Shown in pieces: positions 1-12,330 of a DNA stretch of 64,000 nucleotides; the stretch's first letter is position 1; each line of letters begins with the position of its first letter. The notes beneath the pieces are model-generated. The model searched no databases. It was not told the origin of the DNA and saw only the letters and a program-made list of their open reading frames with translations. This DNA is from Ottelia alismoides (taxonomy: Eukaryota > Streptophyta > Magnoliopsida > Alismatales > Hydrocharitaceae), in NCBI GenBank assembly GCA_037367405.1, contig JAZKJV010006038.1, forward strand, positions 620,001-684,000, read 5' to 3'. Position numbers and translations under genes: made by a program.

Positions 1-420
1 GTCGGGTCTGGTCGAGCCCAGTATGGTCCAGCGAGCCCGATCATGGCCGCAGTCCCTACCGGCCGAGCGCGGATCCGATCATTTTACTTCATTACTGTCG
101 AAGCTTGGGTCCGACCGGCGAGGGTATGGGATGGGCCTGGGCCAGGTCGGCTCGATCTGGTATATGCTAAAGAGCATTTACAAGTATGTCGTACACTGCT
201 GCTTATCCCAGCACGGATCGGGCCAAATCCAGGCAGCAAATCAAGTCACTATACTGGTCGGGAGATCGGGCTTCTGATCCCAGCTAAGTGAAGCCCGAGC
301 CCGGCCTGATATCTGAAATGGGCCCACATTAAGGCCTGGGCCCACCCATTACATGTTCGGGTTCATGGTCTGGTTGGGTAAAACCTATGACTAGGCATCG
401 GGTCGGGTTGGGTCAGACAA
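1..420. repeat. GC-rich CGGGTCGGG-type repeat, probable edge of a DNA transposon
   Basis: The segment is full of short C/G blocks such as GGGTCGGGTTGGGTC and GCCCGAGCCCGG, unlike the AT-rich DNA that follows. Such blocks are common in subterminal regions of plant hAT-like non-autonomous elements. The left end lies outside the window and no TIR or target duplication can be shown, so the class is a guess. The short reading frames here are low-complexity and not credible genes. Confidence 0.3.
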
Positions 421-1367
421 GTAGGAATTAGAATTAATATCAGAAACAAATGCAACCAGCGCAATCAAAGACTAAAATAGGTTTTTTATCTACCCCACAG
501 CTCCTCATTGCGATCTTAGTTAGTCCCTCGGATAGACGTGCATTTTAGGGAAAGATATATAGCAAGACGAAGTTATAATCTAGTTGCGGGAAAAAGGTGG
601 TCAGTGAGTAGGTCTTTTCTGAGTCAAGTCTTTTTTTGACTTGATAATCAATATATAATACTGGGTTGAAAAAAGGAAGTCAGCACGCACCGCCGGGACT
701 GAGAACCTTCCCTTTTGCCAGCAAGTACTCTCCTTCCCACCTCTCGAAGGTCTGAATTGGTCCCCCATTATCTCTAGGTTTTTGCCCGAACTCTCCTAAC
801 CTTCAAATAACCTTCAAATAGCTTCACTGGCCTTCTTCTCCTGAGGTCTCAGCCTCCCGCCGTCATCTTACCCAGTAGGGATTAAAATAGCTCGGTAGCA
901 ATTTGAGATAAATACGGGCATCACAATTGAATTTGGAGTTTTACTATTTTATCTGAATTTTCTAAATTTGAAGAAAAAAAGTATGACATTTTTAGTAATT
1001 TCTTCTATTTTTTCAAGATTTTGAAAATGATAGAAATTGAAGGAAATATAATGTAGACTAAAACGGCATAAAATGTTATATTTTATAAAATTTAATTAAA
1101 TAAGAACAGTGGGATTAAGCCTATATAAATTTAAAACAATTTGATTGATTTATAAGAATAAGAAAAGCCGATATGAATCAAAAGAACAGCAGCAAGTAGG
1201 GATGCAACGGACGATTTTTTTCAAAGCAACTCGATCCGATTTTTTTCCGACAACTATTAATATTTGCAGCAAATATTGAATTTTGTTTTATTAATATTTG
1301 CTAGGTACCAATAATTAATACATCTTTCAAGATCAAAATCAGTGCACCATTACAATCATTTAACTAA
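421..1367. other. AT-rich intergenic DNA, no gene seen
   Basis: No credible reading frame, RNA gene or transposon end was recognised. A TAGGGATGCAACGG string near 1197 resembles the terminus of a hAT-like element, but no partner end was found. Confidence 0.5.
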
Positions 1368-1677
1368 CACTACAAGAAAAATGAGTTGTGGACACGGAAT
1401 GTGGCTACAGAAATTTGTGGCCATGATAATTTCGTGGCCACTAGTTTCTCATAGCTACAATATGTGGCCAAAGTCTTCATACAAGAGTTGTGACCACGAC
1501 AAGTTCTGTGGTCACTTGTAGTGGCCATAGCATATTCGTGGTTAGAGAACTCTCGCGACGAGACTTGTAGCTACGACTACTGGCCATGACGTGTTGTGGA
1601 CAGAGCCCAATTCTGTGGCCTCAAATCCCATATCCATGGGTATAGTTTTGTAGCCACAACTTGTTTTCCTTGTAGTG
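1368..1677. mobile_element. CACTA-type MITE (310 bp)
   Basis: The element begins CACTACAAGAAAA (1368-1380) and ends with the near-complement TTTTCCTTGTAGTG (1664-1677). It is flanked on both sides by TAA (1365-1367 and 1678-1680), the 3-bp target duplication expected of the CACTA superfamily. The interior is a run of diverged direct and inverted copies of a GTGGCCAC/TTGTGGCC motif, as in CACTA subterminal repeats. There is no room for a transposase, so it is non-autonomous. Confidence 0.85.
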
Positions 1678-3271
1678 TAAGTTTGAATTTTTTTATCGTG
1701 AAAATAAATTAGTTTTGGGCATCAAATTCATAAAAAAAAAGTAAACTTATTTAAGAAAATATGCATCTTTAATTTATATGGATGGATCTTAGGATCTGAT
1801 ATTGCAAAACCAGCAACTATTGCAATCTCCACTTAAAATATTCACAATATTTTAATATACATTGTTAGGGATTTCAGAGATAATCTAATGCAAGACAAAT
1901 ATTTTCCCTCGATTAAGTGTAACAGTGAGGATAAAAAAACTCCAATTATACTTCAAATTGCAGTTGCAGCATTATTTTTCAAAATTTATTAAAGAGAGAT
2001 CTGGTCTTATTTTTTTCTCAGAATACAGTGCTATACTCTCGCAGCCTTGTTGTGTCAACTAAACTATAAAATTGGAAGGTCTATTATCCTCTACGACAGT
2101 AGCATTAAAAACCATGTTCAAAAGGGTAATTCCGTCATCTCAATTTTATTAAATTCGAGATCCATTAAAGTGATGCCATTATTGATCGATTTCCAAATTT
2201 ATTTTGAATGATTTGAATTCAATCGTATATTAGTAAATTCCAGCGAGTTTTTATAAAACTAATTTTCTATTTTGTAATTTTATTAATAGTTTCATTTTTT
2301 CACTATATTTTTTGTAAGTGGGTATTTCCATTTTGTAAATTGATATATGTGTTTTGTAAACTCCGTCGAGTTTTTGTAGGAGAAATTTTCTTCTTTGTAA
2401 ACTGCAGCATTTTTCGTAATGTGTATCTTTATTTTATAAATTTTGTGTGAATTTTTGTAATTGTCTCTCGCTTCTTTGTAATATTCTCGCTACATTTGTA
2501 AAAACTCGTGACCTCCTAGTAAAATTCACGGAGAGCTCTGCAAGATAAGAAATTAATAATGAGATTTGTAAAAAAAGGTAATCAACATGTAAAATCAAAT
2601 ATCAACTTATATAAGAAAAGTATACCACAATGCAAATCCATCGTCATCGTCGTACGCCATGTGCGAACCTACATCACCTTGCGTCGTCGTCTTCCCCATG
2701 TGCGTCACCCACCACCATCTCCTCTCTCTTCATCTTCCTCCTCCGAGATACCTCCTCCATCTTAGCAAACCCCTAGGCCATCGCTCATCCTCATTAAATC
2801 ATACGAAGCTCATTGGAGGGTGATTGCTCAGGCAAAAATCAATTCAATACGAAAAAAATATGTCAGATAAATCTAACGGGCACTCACGTCGATGAGCTCC
2901 TACTCGTCTTTCGTCGTCGGTGAGAGAAGGGGATGCTCTCCTCCATGCACAATCGTCATCGAGGAATCGAGAGAGGGAGAGGAGGTGTGAGGTGCGCCGC
3001 CGCCGACGAATCAAGAGAGAGAGAGAGAGAGGAGGTGTGTCGCCAATAATCGTGAGAGAGGAGGGAGCCATCAATCAATAGAGAGAAATTAGGTCAAATA
3101 GTTGTCGCATTCTATATTTAGCATGTGACAAAATGACCAAAGTAGATTTTCAGCTATTAAATTAATTTAATTAATGCATCATTAAATCTATCTGTGTGAT
3201 CCAAAATATAAGGACGAAATTGAGGTCTCACCATAATATTTGTGAGACCCCGTCTCATTTGAAGTTTCTCC
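1678..3271. other. AT-rich intergenic DNA with degenerate TTTGTAAA repeats
   Basis: No gene is supported. Between about 2160 and 2560 a loose 30-50 base pattern built around TTTTGTAAA recurs, suggesting an old decayed tandem repeat. A GA/CT-rich stretch at about 2920-3070 gives a short minus-strand frame that is low-complexity. Confidence 0.45.
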
Positions 3272-3279
3272 TATATATA

Positions 3280-3312
<33 letters not shown>

Positions 3313-3718
3313 GTATGTATGTATATATATATATAGAGAGAGAGAGAGAGATAAAATGGGGTTGCCTTTGGGCTAGCTAACTTGGCTCCCCCCCCACGTT
3401 ATTTTGCCTTTTTTTATTTTTATTTTTGAAAATTTATTCCGTAAATTTTCATCAATATATCCCTATATTATGTCATTCAAATTTCGCATGAAACAGAGAC
3501 TCCTACGGCCTCTATCTAGAAGGATCGTTTTTAGCAATTCTGTTACCGTTAAAAAATGACTATATGGGTGATTGTCACAAGAGTCTCTATTTCGCACGAA
3601 ATTTGAATACCATAATATTGGGACATGGTGATAAATATTCATGAAAGAAATTTAAAAAAATAAAAAAGGTGAAATTGTGTGGGGGCCAAAGTTAGCTCTC
3701 CCAAGTTTGGGGGCAGCC

Positions 3719-3785
<67 letters not shown>
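3272..3785. mobile_element. Foldback MITE, copy 1, with microsatellite termini
   Basis: A core at about 3353-3722 starts AAATGGGGTTGCC and ends GGGGCAGCCCCAT, an imperfect inverted repeat. It is enclosed by (TA)n(GA)n on the left (3272-3352) and (CT)n(TA)n on the right (3722-3785), so the microsatellites are also mirror-complementary. The interior is one long imperfect hairpin: left-arm words such as AGAGACTCCTACGGCCT and CCGTTAAAAAATGAC recur in inverted form in the right arm. No coding capacity. Related copies lie at 3791-4108, 13181-13412 and 14571-14983. Confidence 0.7.
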
Positions 3786-3789
<4 letters not shown>

Positions 3790-3790
3790 T

Positions 3791-4108
3791 GATGGGGTTG
3801 CCCTCAACATGGCTATCCCGTCCTATTTTTTTGTCATTTTTTATTTTTTTTTGAAAAATCACCATGTATCCCTCCAATATGTCATTCGAATTTCGTCTGA
3901 AACATAGACTCCTTCCATCTAGTCAAGATCGATTTAAATAATCCCGCGACCGTTAAAAAAAATGATTGTCTGGATGGAGGTCGTAGGAGTCTCTGTTTCT
4001 GAAGAAATTTGAATGGCATATAGGAGGGATATAGGGATGAATACACATGGCGATATTTTTAAAAAAAATAAAAAAATTTGACGGAAAATGAGGTGGGGGC
4101 AGCTCCAT
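3791..4108. mobile_element. Foldback MITE, copy 2
   Basis: Begins GATGGGGTTGCCCTC and ends GGGGGCAGCTCCAT. It carries the internal hairpin words of copy 1 (AGACTCCTTCCAT, GACCGTTAAAAAAAATGA, TAGGAGTCTCTG). It starts immediately after the TA microsatellite of copy 1 and is followed by CTCTCTATATATAGAGAGAG, so the microsatellite-bounded layout recurs. Non-coding. Confidence 0.65.
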
Positions 4109-4485
4109 TTTCTCTCTATATATAGAGAGAGAGAATTTTAAAAGAAGACCATCACACAAGAGCACACAACAATATAGATATTGTATATAATGTATATAGA
4201 TGTAACATAAAGTTAACAGTATATCTATATTTTGCATAGGAAAATGAATTTATCGACAGTCAATTTTAGAAGGGTATATCTAGGTATCAAAAATATATTT
4301 ATAATAGAATTTTACATATTCATATCTTTAAAAAATGAGTAAATTACATAAAGCCTGTGAATTATATACCGAATTCAATGACAAGTAACGATGTAGTACT
4401 CGATCATTGTGAACCTCCTTAATATAATCACTAATTCAGCAAATTTAGTTATGAGTATCGTCTTTCTAGTCGTAAAGTACATGAA
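4109..4485. other. Short AT-rich spacer
   Basis: Contains a (TA)(GA) microsatellite at 4116-4134 and no gene. Its last five bases, ATGAA (4481-4485), are the left target duplication of the Copia element that follows. Confidence 0.5.
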
Positions 4486-5223
4486 TGTTGACAAAACCGT
4501 CAAGAACATACATACAAAAATTCGATTAACCACAGATTTCCAGAACAGATTTTCATATGTATGAATCCAGGTTAACAATGATAAGAGAAATATCTGTTTT
4601 AAAGTTATGCGCATATACAAGCAAGGGAAAAATCCGGAAACCATCATCACAAACAATGCAACGAAGAAAGAGTAGAGTGGTCCCAGGGTCCGACGGTCCA
4701 CGCTCGTCGACGGTGCGCACCGTGCTTGAACGTCCTCGAAAGCCACCTCCGTAGACGAAACCCGAGATCGAGAGATGAAAGGGCGTCCGCCAAAGAGAGA
4801 AGGGCGCTGAGAAGGAATAGAATGGATGTTCGTAACCCACACCCACGCACTTTAAGAGATACTTAAAGGCGTTCGGGCGGTTACGTTTCGTAAGAAGATA
4901 ATGGGGCGTTACCCTTGGAATTCAAAACACGCGGTTACAAAACCGACTCGGTCTTTGCCACGCCGCGGTCGCGTCGCGCCGCGCCCACGCCCGCGCCCGG
5001 CGCGGTGCGCGCGCCGCGCTAAAGTCCTCTCTATTCTGTTTCCAGACTAGTCTCAGGACTTCCCACATATAAACCAAGTCCCAGTTTTATCTCTCCACGA
5101 TGTGGGACTAAACAGCACCCCACAAGGTTGAAACATTGAATTCCAGGAATTGAGATACATCAATACAACTTAATATTGACCATCAAATTGCATCAAACTA
5201 TCCCAATACAGTTAATTCCAACA
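4486..5223 (-). repeat. Copia A 3' LTR (738 bp)
   Basis: Direct repeat of 9786-10667 with TG/CA ends. It is about 144 bp shorter than its partner: roughly 91 bp (9979-10069 of the partner) are absent after GAAAGAGTAGAGT, and the rest is lost from a GC-rich tract near 4960-5015. LTRs are identical at insertion, so the indels arose later. Short frames here are mirrored in the partner LTR and are not genes. Confidence 0.9.
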
Positions 5224-5815
5224 ATCCCCCACGAATTCACTGTTGAAACACAAAGAGCCAAGAATCTCGGGTTTCCACACTCTGCTTTCAGTTTAGGTAC
5301 CTTCCGGTTTGAACCTTTACCTAAGTTATCCCCTTTCACCATCACAGGAATAAAGTGAACTAAGTCTTGAACTTTAATCCTTTAATGTAATGGTATCGAG
5401 AGGTAACAACATAATGAAGTCTATGGTGACAATCTTCTGGTTTTGGTGCTATTAATGGCCTTGCATCCTACCATGTTTCATGAGTATATTAAGGATAAAC
5501 CCTCATCCTTTATCTGCGGCCCACAGAAATACTCATATAGGTGGCATTCTCCAAGGATGCACTGCTCACATCCTGCTTATAAAAGCTTGAATCCATTAAG
5601 AGCATAATGCTCATCCTTTTCCTGCAGCTTTCAGGCACTCGACTTATCAGGGATAGGACTCACATGCAAAGTATTGCATATTGAGTGCCAACCAGTTCCC
5701 CTTACAGCTTGTTTTCCCATTGAACCTATTTTGTGGGATCTCCACTCATTTAGGTTGGGTTGCTACTGCGGGTAAACTCTCAGTGGGTTTCAGCCCCATC
5801 CCAAGTCTGGATTTT
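5224..5815 (-). other. Copia A non-coding 3' internal region
   Basis: About 590 bp between the RNase H stop (5816) and the 3' LTR, with no open frame of note. The LTR-proximal bases read GTGGGGGAT on the coding strand, a plausible polypurine tract for plus-strand priming. Confidence 0.6.
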
Positions 5816-6945
5816 TAGATTAAAGATCTATCAAGTCCCTTTGTAAGTGGATCTGCCGTGTTATCTTTGATACCAACAAATTCCACAGCAATCACTCCAG
5901 AAGACATCAAATCTGTAATAGACTTAAGTCTAACTTGGATATGTCTTCTTGTTTTCTGATTTTACTTTGAACTCTTTACCTTTACAATAGTAGTCATGCT
6001 ATCACAATGTAAAGAAATTGCCGGTATCGGCTTACCCACCATGGGCATCTCAGAGAGAAGCTCCCTAAGCCATTCAGCCTCTATACCTGTTGTGTTCAAA
6101 GCACACAACTCTGCCTCAAAAGTAGATCGAGCCAAGATGGTCTGTTTCAAAGACCTCCAGGAGACTGCACCGCCTCCAAGGGTAAATACATACCCAGTCA
6201 CACCGTTACTCCCGGAGTCCTCCATTTGACCTATCCAACTTGCATCACTATATCCTTCTAAGACAGGAGGATATTTACCATAATGCAGTCCAAGAAGTGC
6301 AGTACCCTTAAGGTACTTCAACACTCGATCCAAGGCCTCCCAATGAGTACGGTCAGGACAGCTCGTATATCTACTTAACTTTGCGACCGTGAATGAAATA
6401 TCAGGTCGAGTACAGTTCGCAAGATACATCAAGCTTCCTATAATCTGGGAATATCGTAGCTGTGCTACAGGTACTCCACTCTTGTTCTTGCAGAGGGGTT
6501 TAGATGAATCATAAGGAGTGCATACAGATTTACAGCTCTGATAGCCAAATTTTTCAAGAACCTTCTCAATATAATGTGACTGAGACACAGTTATCCCATT
6601 AGTAGATCTAATCAGTTTGAGCCCCAAAATCACACTAGCAACTCCTAAGTCCTTCATCTCAAACTTACTGCTCAAGAACCTCTTGGTTTCTTCCACTATC
6701 CTTATGTTTGATCCAAATATCAAAATGTCATCTACATATAGGCATAAGACAACAAACATATCACCTTTAATCATAGAGTACACACATTTATCGGATTCAT
6801 GAACATTAAAGCCATAAGACTGGATAGTCTTATCAAACTTGTCATTCCACTGTTTCGGAGCTTGTTTTAATCCATAAAGAGATTTTACAAGCTTACAGAC
6901 CTTTTTTTCATTACCAGATGCTACGAATCCCTCAGGTTGGTCCAT
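5816..6945 (-). pseudogene. Copia A reverse transcriptase C-terminal half and RNase H
   Basis: The frame 6945-5962 opens at the Copia RT block MDQPEGF, passes KSLYGLKQAPKQW, and holds the catalytic motif YVDDILI, so the RT active site is intact. The RNase H domain follows, with YSDASW, GYVFTLGGGAVSWRS and a TFEAE block where ARSSAEAE is usual. The frame stops at 5962. The RNase H tail continues in another frame down to a stop at 5816 (ending in ADPLTKGL), which shows a frameshift. Upstream it is separated from the RT N-terminus only by a TAG codon at 6952-6954. Confidence 0.88.
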
Positions 6946-6954
6946 ATAGATCTC

Positions 6955-7857
6955 CTACTCAAGATCGCCATATAAAATGGCAGTCTTCACATCCATTTGC
7001 TGAATTGTTAGATCATGTATGGAGGCCAACACAATGAGCATCCGAATCGTAGTCATTCTAGTAACAGGAGAATAGGTATCAAAATAATCAATACCCTCTT
7101 TCTGTTTGAAACCTTTGGCTACAAGTCTTGCCTTATATTTTTCTATGGATCCGTCCGGTCTAAGTTTTCTTCTGAATACCCATTTGCTTCCTATGGTGGA
7201 ACACCTAGGAGGTAGATCGACCAATTCCCACGTGCCATTTGAAATGATCGAATTCATTTCAGATTTAATGGTGTCCTTCCAATGCCTTACTTTAGTAGAA
7301 GCCATGGCATCCTTGTATGTGGGAGGATCACCCTCGATTTGGTAGGAGACAAAGTCGCTACCTAAATCCTTGGCAATCCTAGGTCTCTTACTTCGTCTAG
7401 GTTCAACATCCTCCAAAAATTCATTGGGTTCAGAAGAGGTAGCCTCCACATTTGACATCTTTTCTATTTGTTGTGGAATATAACTAGATGTTGAGGCTAC
7501 GTCACTAGTCAGATTTTCAGAAATCCCTTTTTTCATTGGAAAAATATCCTCGAAAAACGTAGCATCACGAAGTTCAACAATAGTATTAGTATCTATGCTT
7601 GTGATCTCAGACCGAATTACTAAGAATCGATAGGCATAACTATTTTCCAGATACCTCAAGAAGACCGCGTCAACTATTTTAGGCCCAAGCTTCTTTCTCT
7701 TATGTTCTGGGACTAAGACCTTAGCCAGGCATCCCCACAACTTGATATATTTTAGGCTTGGTTTCCTATTTCTCCAAAGTTCAAATGGACTCTTATCTTT
7801 ATGCCTTAAGGGAACTCTATTCAGAATATGGTAGGCCCCTTCAAAGCTTCCCCCCAC
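6955..7857 (-). pseudogene. Copia A integrase C-terminus and RT N-terminal half
   Basis: A 300-residue frame. The first part is the integrase tail typical of Copia (HILNRVPLRHKDKSPFELW, then LWGCLAKVLVP). A charged linker with PRRSKRPR leads into RT: WELVDLPP, GSKWVFRRK, YKARLVAKGF, SPVTRMTTIR and QMDVKTAILYGDLE. The frame ends at an in-frame TAG (6952-6954) right after GDLE and resumes in the same frame with the next RT block, so a single nonsense change separates the two halves. Confidence 0.88.
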
Positions 7858-7922
7858 ATGTAAGATGGTAGCCCAGAACTTTGTAAAAATACATTGACCA
7901 TATCAGTTAGGGTCCTATTCTT

Positions 7923-8916
7923 TCATTCTGCTATTACATTGGACTGCGGTGAATATGGTGCAGTGACCTCATGAACTATGCCAAATAATTTGCATTGTTT
8001 ATCAAATATCTTAGATGTGTATTTACCACCCCTATCTGACCTTAGACGTTTAATTACTTTCCCGACTTGTGTTTCTTCTTCATTCTTAAAAATAAGAAAT
8101 TTTTCTAAGGCTTCATCCTTAATTTTAAAGCAAATAAACATAACATTATCTACTGCTATCATATATGAAGGTGATAAAATATCTTTTGTTATCTCTAGTC
8201 ATCACACCACCAAACTCACAAATATCAGAATGAAGTAAGTCTAGAATTTCAGTTCCCCTATTCACAGAATGAAAAGGCTTTCTAGGCAACTTATCTTGAA
8301 CACATATTTCACATTTGGTGAGTTTGTCTGTAGTATGATCAGGAATCATGTCAAGTTTCATCATTCTTTTCATAGAATTGAAATTTACATGTCCTAGCCT
8401 AGCATGCCATAAATCAATAGATTCAATATTTGAAACAACATAAGTAGAAGAATCAAAACCAGAAATATTATTAACTAAACTATCAATGTCACATCTTATT
8501 CTAAATAAAAGATCATGATCAGTCAAATATCCTTTGCCAAAGAAAACACCATGTCTCAGAAAAACTACTTTATTACATTTAAAGTCTAACTGAAAACCCT
8601 CTCTAACTAATAAAGAACCAGACAAAACATTCTTCTTAATATCAGGAACGTGCAGCACCATGCGCAAAGTCCAAACTCGTCCAGTTGAGAATCTCAGCTC
8701 GACTTTTCCGGACCCAAGCACCTTGGCTGCAGATCTGTTCCCCATCATTACTGTACCACCGGCTAAAGCCTGATAAGACACAAAGAATGTTCTGTCAGTA
8801 CATTTGTGAACATTTGCACTTGTATCAACAAGCCACTCATTAGGCTCGTTTACAAAGTAGAGTTTAGGGTTCACTGAGACATACCCCTCACCGGACCCGC
8901 CTCCCTCAGTCAGCAC
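7923..8916 (-). pseudogene. Copia A protease and integrase core, frameshifted
   Basis: The frame 8916-8146 covers the protease, whose catalytic triplet reads DTSA instead of the usual D(S/T)GA. It continues through the GAG-pre-integrase block (LWHARLGHVNF), the integrase zinc-binding CEICVQDK and the first catalytic Asp (LLHSDICEFG). The second frame, 8162-7923, carries the rest of the core, RLRSDRGGKY with the second Asp. The two overlap in different frames near 8146-8162, a frameshift. The altered protease triplet alone would probably abolish processing. Confidence 0.85.
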
Positions 8917-9707
8917 AAGAGCCTGAGGAACGACATCCGTAGACTTCTGTTGGGTCTTCAGAGAAGGGCAATCCTTCTTCCAATGTCCAACCTGTCCACA
9001 CTGCCAGAAAGGTTTGTTCTTTGGTTTTTTCTGGATTTTCTCTTGACTTTCAGTTTCTTATTTTTCCCTTTAACAATGTTTCCTTTTGAGGTTATTACAT
9101 TAACCTTAGGGTTCACGTCTACAGGCATCACAGGTTTTTGTTTCCTATGCTGCTCTTCAATAGCTATTGAGACCATTAAATCGTCTAGAGAAAATTTCCC
9201 CTTCCTATGCTTTAGGGACATCCCAAAATCTTCCCAGGACTTGGAAAATTTCTCAATAATCGACATAGCTTGAAACTTTTCAGGAAGTTTCATTTCTGCC
9301 TCGGCTAACCCATGGAGCAACAATAAAAACTCATGAGCCTGTTCCGAAACCGATTTTCCCTCAATCATCTGAAATTTCAGGAACTTAGATACTGAGTATT
9401 TTTCAATACCCAGATCTTCCATGTTGTATTTCTTATCCAGTTCCTCCCACAGATCCTTAGCGGTCTTGGTGAATGCGCTATAGACATCGAACAGAACGTT
9501 CGATAGTGCAGTAAGAATGCACCCATGACACAGACGGTCATGTTCCTTCCACGCATCTGCCATCTTAACCGCCTCAGGATCCGGATTTTGTTCAGATAAC
9601 TTAGGACACTCGGTTTCCAGAACTGAAATCAGGCCAATTGTGGTCAGCCAGATTTTCATGCGTTGTTGCCAACGCTTGAAATTCTGACCCCCGAATTTCT
9701 CTAGCAT
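8917..9707 (-). pseudogene. Copia A gag
   Basis: The Met at 9707-9705 opens the Gag-like sequence (KFGGQNFKRWQQRMKIWL). An upstream Met at 9956 lies in the LTR, so the 9707 start is preferred. The capsid-like middle includes KDLWEELDKKYN and the LHGLAEAEMKLPE region. Near 9030 the frame shifts, so the nucleocapsid zinc knuckle is read in another frame: QCGQVGHWKKDC keeps the Cys-His-Cys end of a CCHC knuckle, but the first Cys position is Phe. This frame runs on towards the protease at 8916. Confidence 0.82.
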
Positions 9708-9785
9708 ACCAGTGAAATCCACACGAGACCGAAATCTCAAATCCGATATTTTTCTTATCACGTTATAACACTGTCTCTCTAAGAT

Positions 9786-10667
9786 TGTTGACAAAACCGT
9801 TAATAACATACATACAACAATCCAATTAACCACATATTTCCAGAACTGATTTTCATATGTATGAATCCAGGTTAACAATGATAAGAGAAATATCTGTTTT
9901 AAAGTTATACGCATATACAAGTAAGGGAAAAATCCGGAAACCATCATCACAAACAATGCGACAAAGAAAGAGTAGAGTTAGAATCACAACCGAAGCGTTA
10001 TGTTGTAGGACTCCCCTTAGAGAGACAGCTCCCCCCACTTTACCGGCGCACAGGGCCTTGGCGTGCCGCTCCCAGGGTCCGACGGTCCACGCTCGTCGAC
10101 GGTGCATATCGTGCTTGAGCGTCCTCGAAAGCCACCTCCGTAGACGAAACCTGAGATCAAGAGAGGAAAGGGCGTCCTCCAAAGAGAGAAGAGCGCTGAG
10201 AAGGAATAGAATGGATGTTCGTAACCCACACCCACGCACTTTAAGAGATACTTAAAGGCGTTCGGGCAGTTACGTTTCGTGAGAAGATAATGGGGCGTTA
10301 CCCTTGGAATTAAAAACACGTGGTTACAAAATCGACTCGGTCTTTGCCACGCCACGCCACACCCCGCCCCGCCGCAGCCGCAGCTGCAGCCGCGCCGCGC
10401 CCCCACCCGAGCCCGAGCCCGAGCCCGGCGCGGCGCACGCGCGCGCGTGCGTGCGATGTGGTCTAAAGTCCTCTTTATTCTGTTTCCAGACTAGTCTCAG
10501 GACTTCCCACATATAAACCAAGTCCCAGTTTTATCTCTTCACGGTGTGGGACTAAACAACACCCCACATGGTTGAAACATTGAATTCCAGGAATTGAGAT
10601 ACATCAATACAACTTGATATTGACCATCAAATTGCATCAAACTATCCCAATACAGTTAATTCCAACA
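9786..10667 (-). repeat. Copia A 5' LTR (882 bp)
   Basis: Longer partner of 4486-5223, same TG/CA ends. Contains GC-rich, CCCGAGCCCGAG-type low-complexity sequence at about 10350-10455 that differs in length from the other LTR. Followed by target duplication ATGAA at 10668-10672. As the element is on the minus strand, this is its transcription-initiating LTR. Confidence 0.9.
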
Positions 10668-10672
10668 ATGAA

Positions 10673-12330
10673 TTCATTTTTCAAGTCGAGATGAATTTTA
10701 AAAATCAAGTACGAGATGCTGATTTTTAAATTCAAGTATGAAAACTTCACCGGTCATTGATTGCAAGTCAGCTGTTAGTGAAACAACGCTTCTAAGTTTA
10801 GAAAGAAATGAGCCGATTGAGCCTTCTTTCATAGTAAGGAAACACGGGGATTAGGAATGAATGCATGATCAGACGGAAAATCACAAACATTTGGGTTTGA
10901 GGTCAATTAGGACACCAACCTAAATCATTAGTTAAACTATGAGCCCGCTGAGCTCTGCCTCTACCCCTCACGACTTTCATTCCATACCAGGTTGCACTTC
11001 AATCCAGGAAGATCTAAATCAGCTTCGTCGAAATGCTAAGAGATTGACTTCGCTAGCAAAACAAGGTCTCGAGAGGATGACTAGCAAAAGGCTACTATAT
11101 ATAATACGTCGACATCGAAACTATTGTGTATAAGGGTTAGATACTTTCGCGTAGTTGAAAAATCGCAAATTGGCTATGATAAAATCATAGCGTCGTAATA
11201 CGAGACCAAAAGCAAATGATCGGAATGACACTTAAGAAATATTGGTAAAGAGGGTATGGCTTATATTTATACTTGGATAAGTACATGGTCGAACATGGGG
11301 ATACCAGCGATCTAAGGTACTCGTTCAAGGGATTAAATATATCTAAGTTATTTATCTGATGTGTTTAGAATCAAGACAGTGTAAGGCATGTAATTTTTTT
11401 CCTTTTTCATATGCAAATTATAATGGGAAAGAATGAGTACAATACACTACAAAACAAACAAGAATAAGCACAATCCTGAATTAACTTGCTATCATGTAAT
11501 GAATTGGTCTACAATAATAAATTATACAATTAATGCATAATTAAGATGCTTATTTAAGTGATGAATCAAGTTAAGGATGAAGCATCTATGTCCATATTCT
11601 CAAAAAACATCTACTCCTATTCTATTAGAGCTGCTAAATAATTCAAAATACTACAAAGCTTATTTAAACATGGAGTATGTGAAGCAATAGTTAATTTACC
11701 TATTTGTATGTCAATTTTATAGTTAAATATAATTAAATGCAAATTAAATATGATTACAAACAATCAAGGACTTTTTTTGTAAAATAGCGATCAATTCAAC
11801 ATCTAATCGGAGCATACATGGAATAGATGTAAAGAGCGTAAAAATGTGATTCTAGAAAGACCAATTTCAATAAAGTTGGAGTACTTATGCAAAAGTTATT
11901 AAGAAAATAATTCAACGTATAATTGTAATGGAAATTCAATAAGAACTAATTGAATTCATTACAAACAAGTCCAAATTGAGCTAAAAAGCAAATATCTAAA
12001 CCCGGAGTGACTTATCTTTAAATGTCCATATGTGTTGGGACTAATTTGCAAAATTTCACTTGAGAATTTAGCTTTTTAAGATGGATTTAGAAAGGCTTAA
12101 ATTATTATATTTATCCGATTTAAAAATAGCCACTGAAAATACCAATGTATTTGAAATTCTAACATTAATAATAGATTTAAATTCTACGTTTATCAAGATT
12201 GAAGAGGTTCATTTTAAAAGTATTAATTCTATTTAAAAATTTCGTTCGAAAATACATAGTTTTTTACCATTTCTGAGCATATATAATAGTTGTATACTCA
12301 GCACCTTCTTGATGAAAATCCTGATTCCAT
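10673..12330. other. AT-rich intergenic DNA, no gene seen
   Basis: About 1.65 kb with no credible reading frame, RNA gene or paired transposon ends. Confidence 0.5.

Larger units (their letters stand above)
4486..10667 (-). mobile_element. Copia LTR retrotransposon A, full-length but inactivated
   Basis: Direct LTRs at 4486-5223 and 9786-10667 both start TGTTGACAAAACC and end TTCCAACA on the + strand. The target duplication ATGAA is perfect (4481-4485 and 10668-10672). Coding is on the minus strand in the Copia order gag, protease, integrase, reverse transcriptase, RNase H. At least three frameshifts and one in-frame stop break the frame, so it cannot be autonomous. A purine-rich PPT-like string abuts the 3' LTR (5224-5232). 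No canonical tRNA-iMet primer-binding site is visible beside the 5' LTR at 9785. The many LTR differences point to an old insertion. Confidence 0.92.

Noticed and set aside
4375..4850. Overlapping frames of up to 155 codons as host genes
   Set aside because: Mostly inside the Copia A LTR and repeated in the other LTR at 9853-10406.
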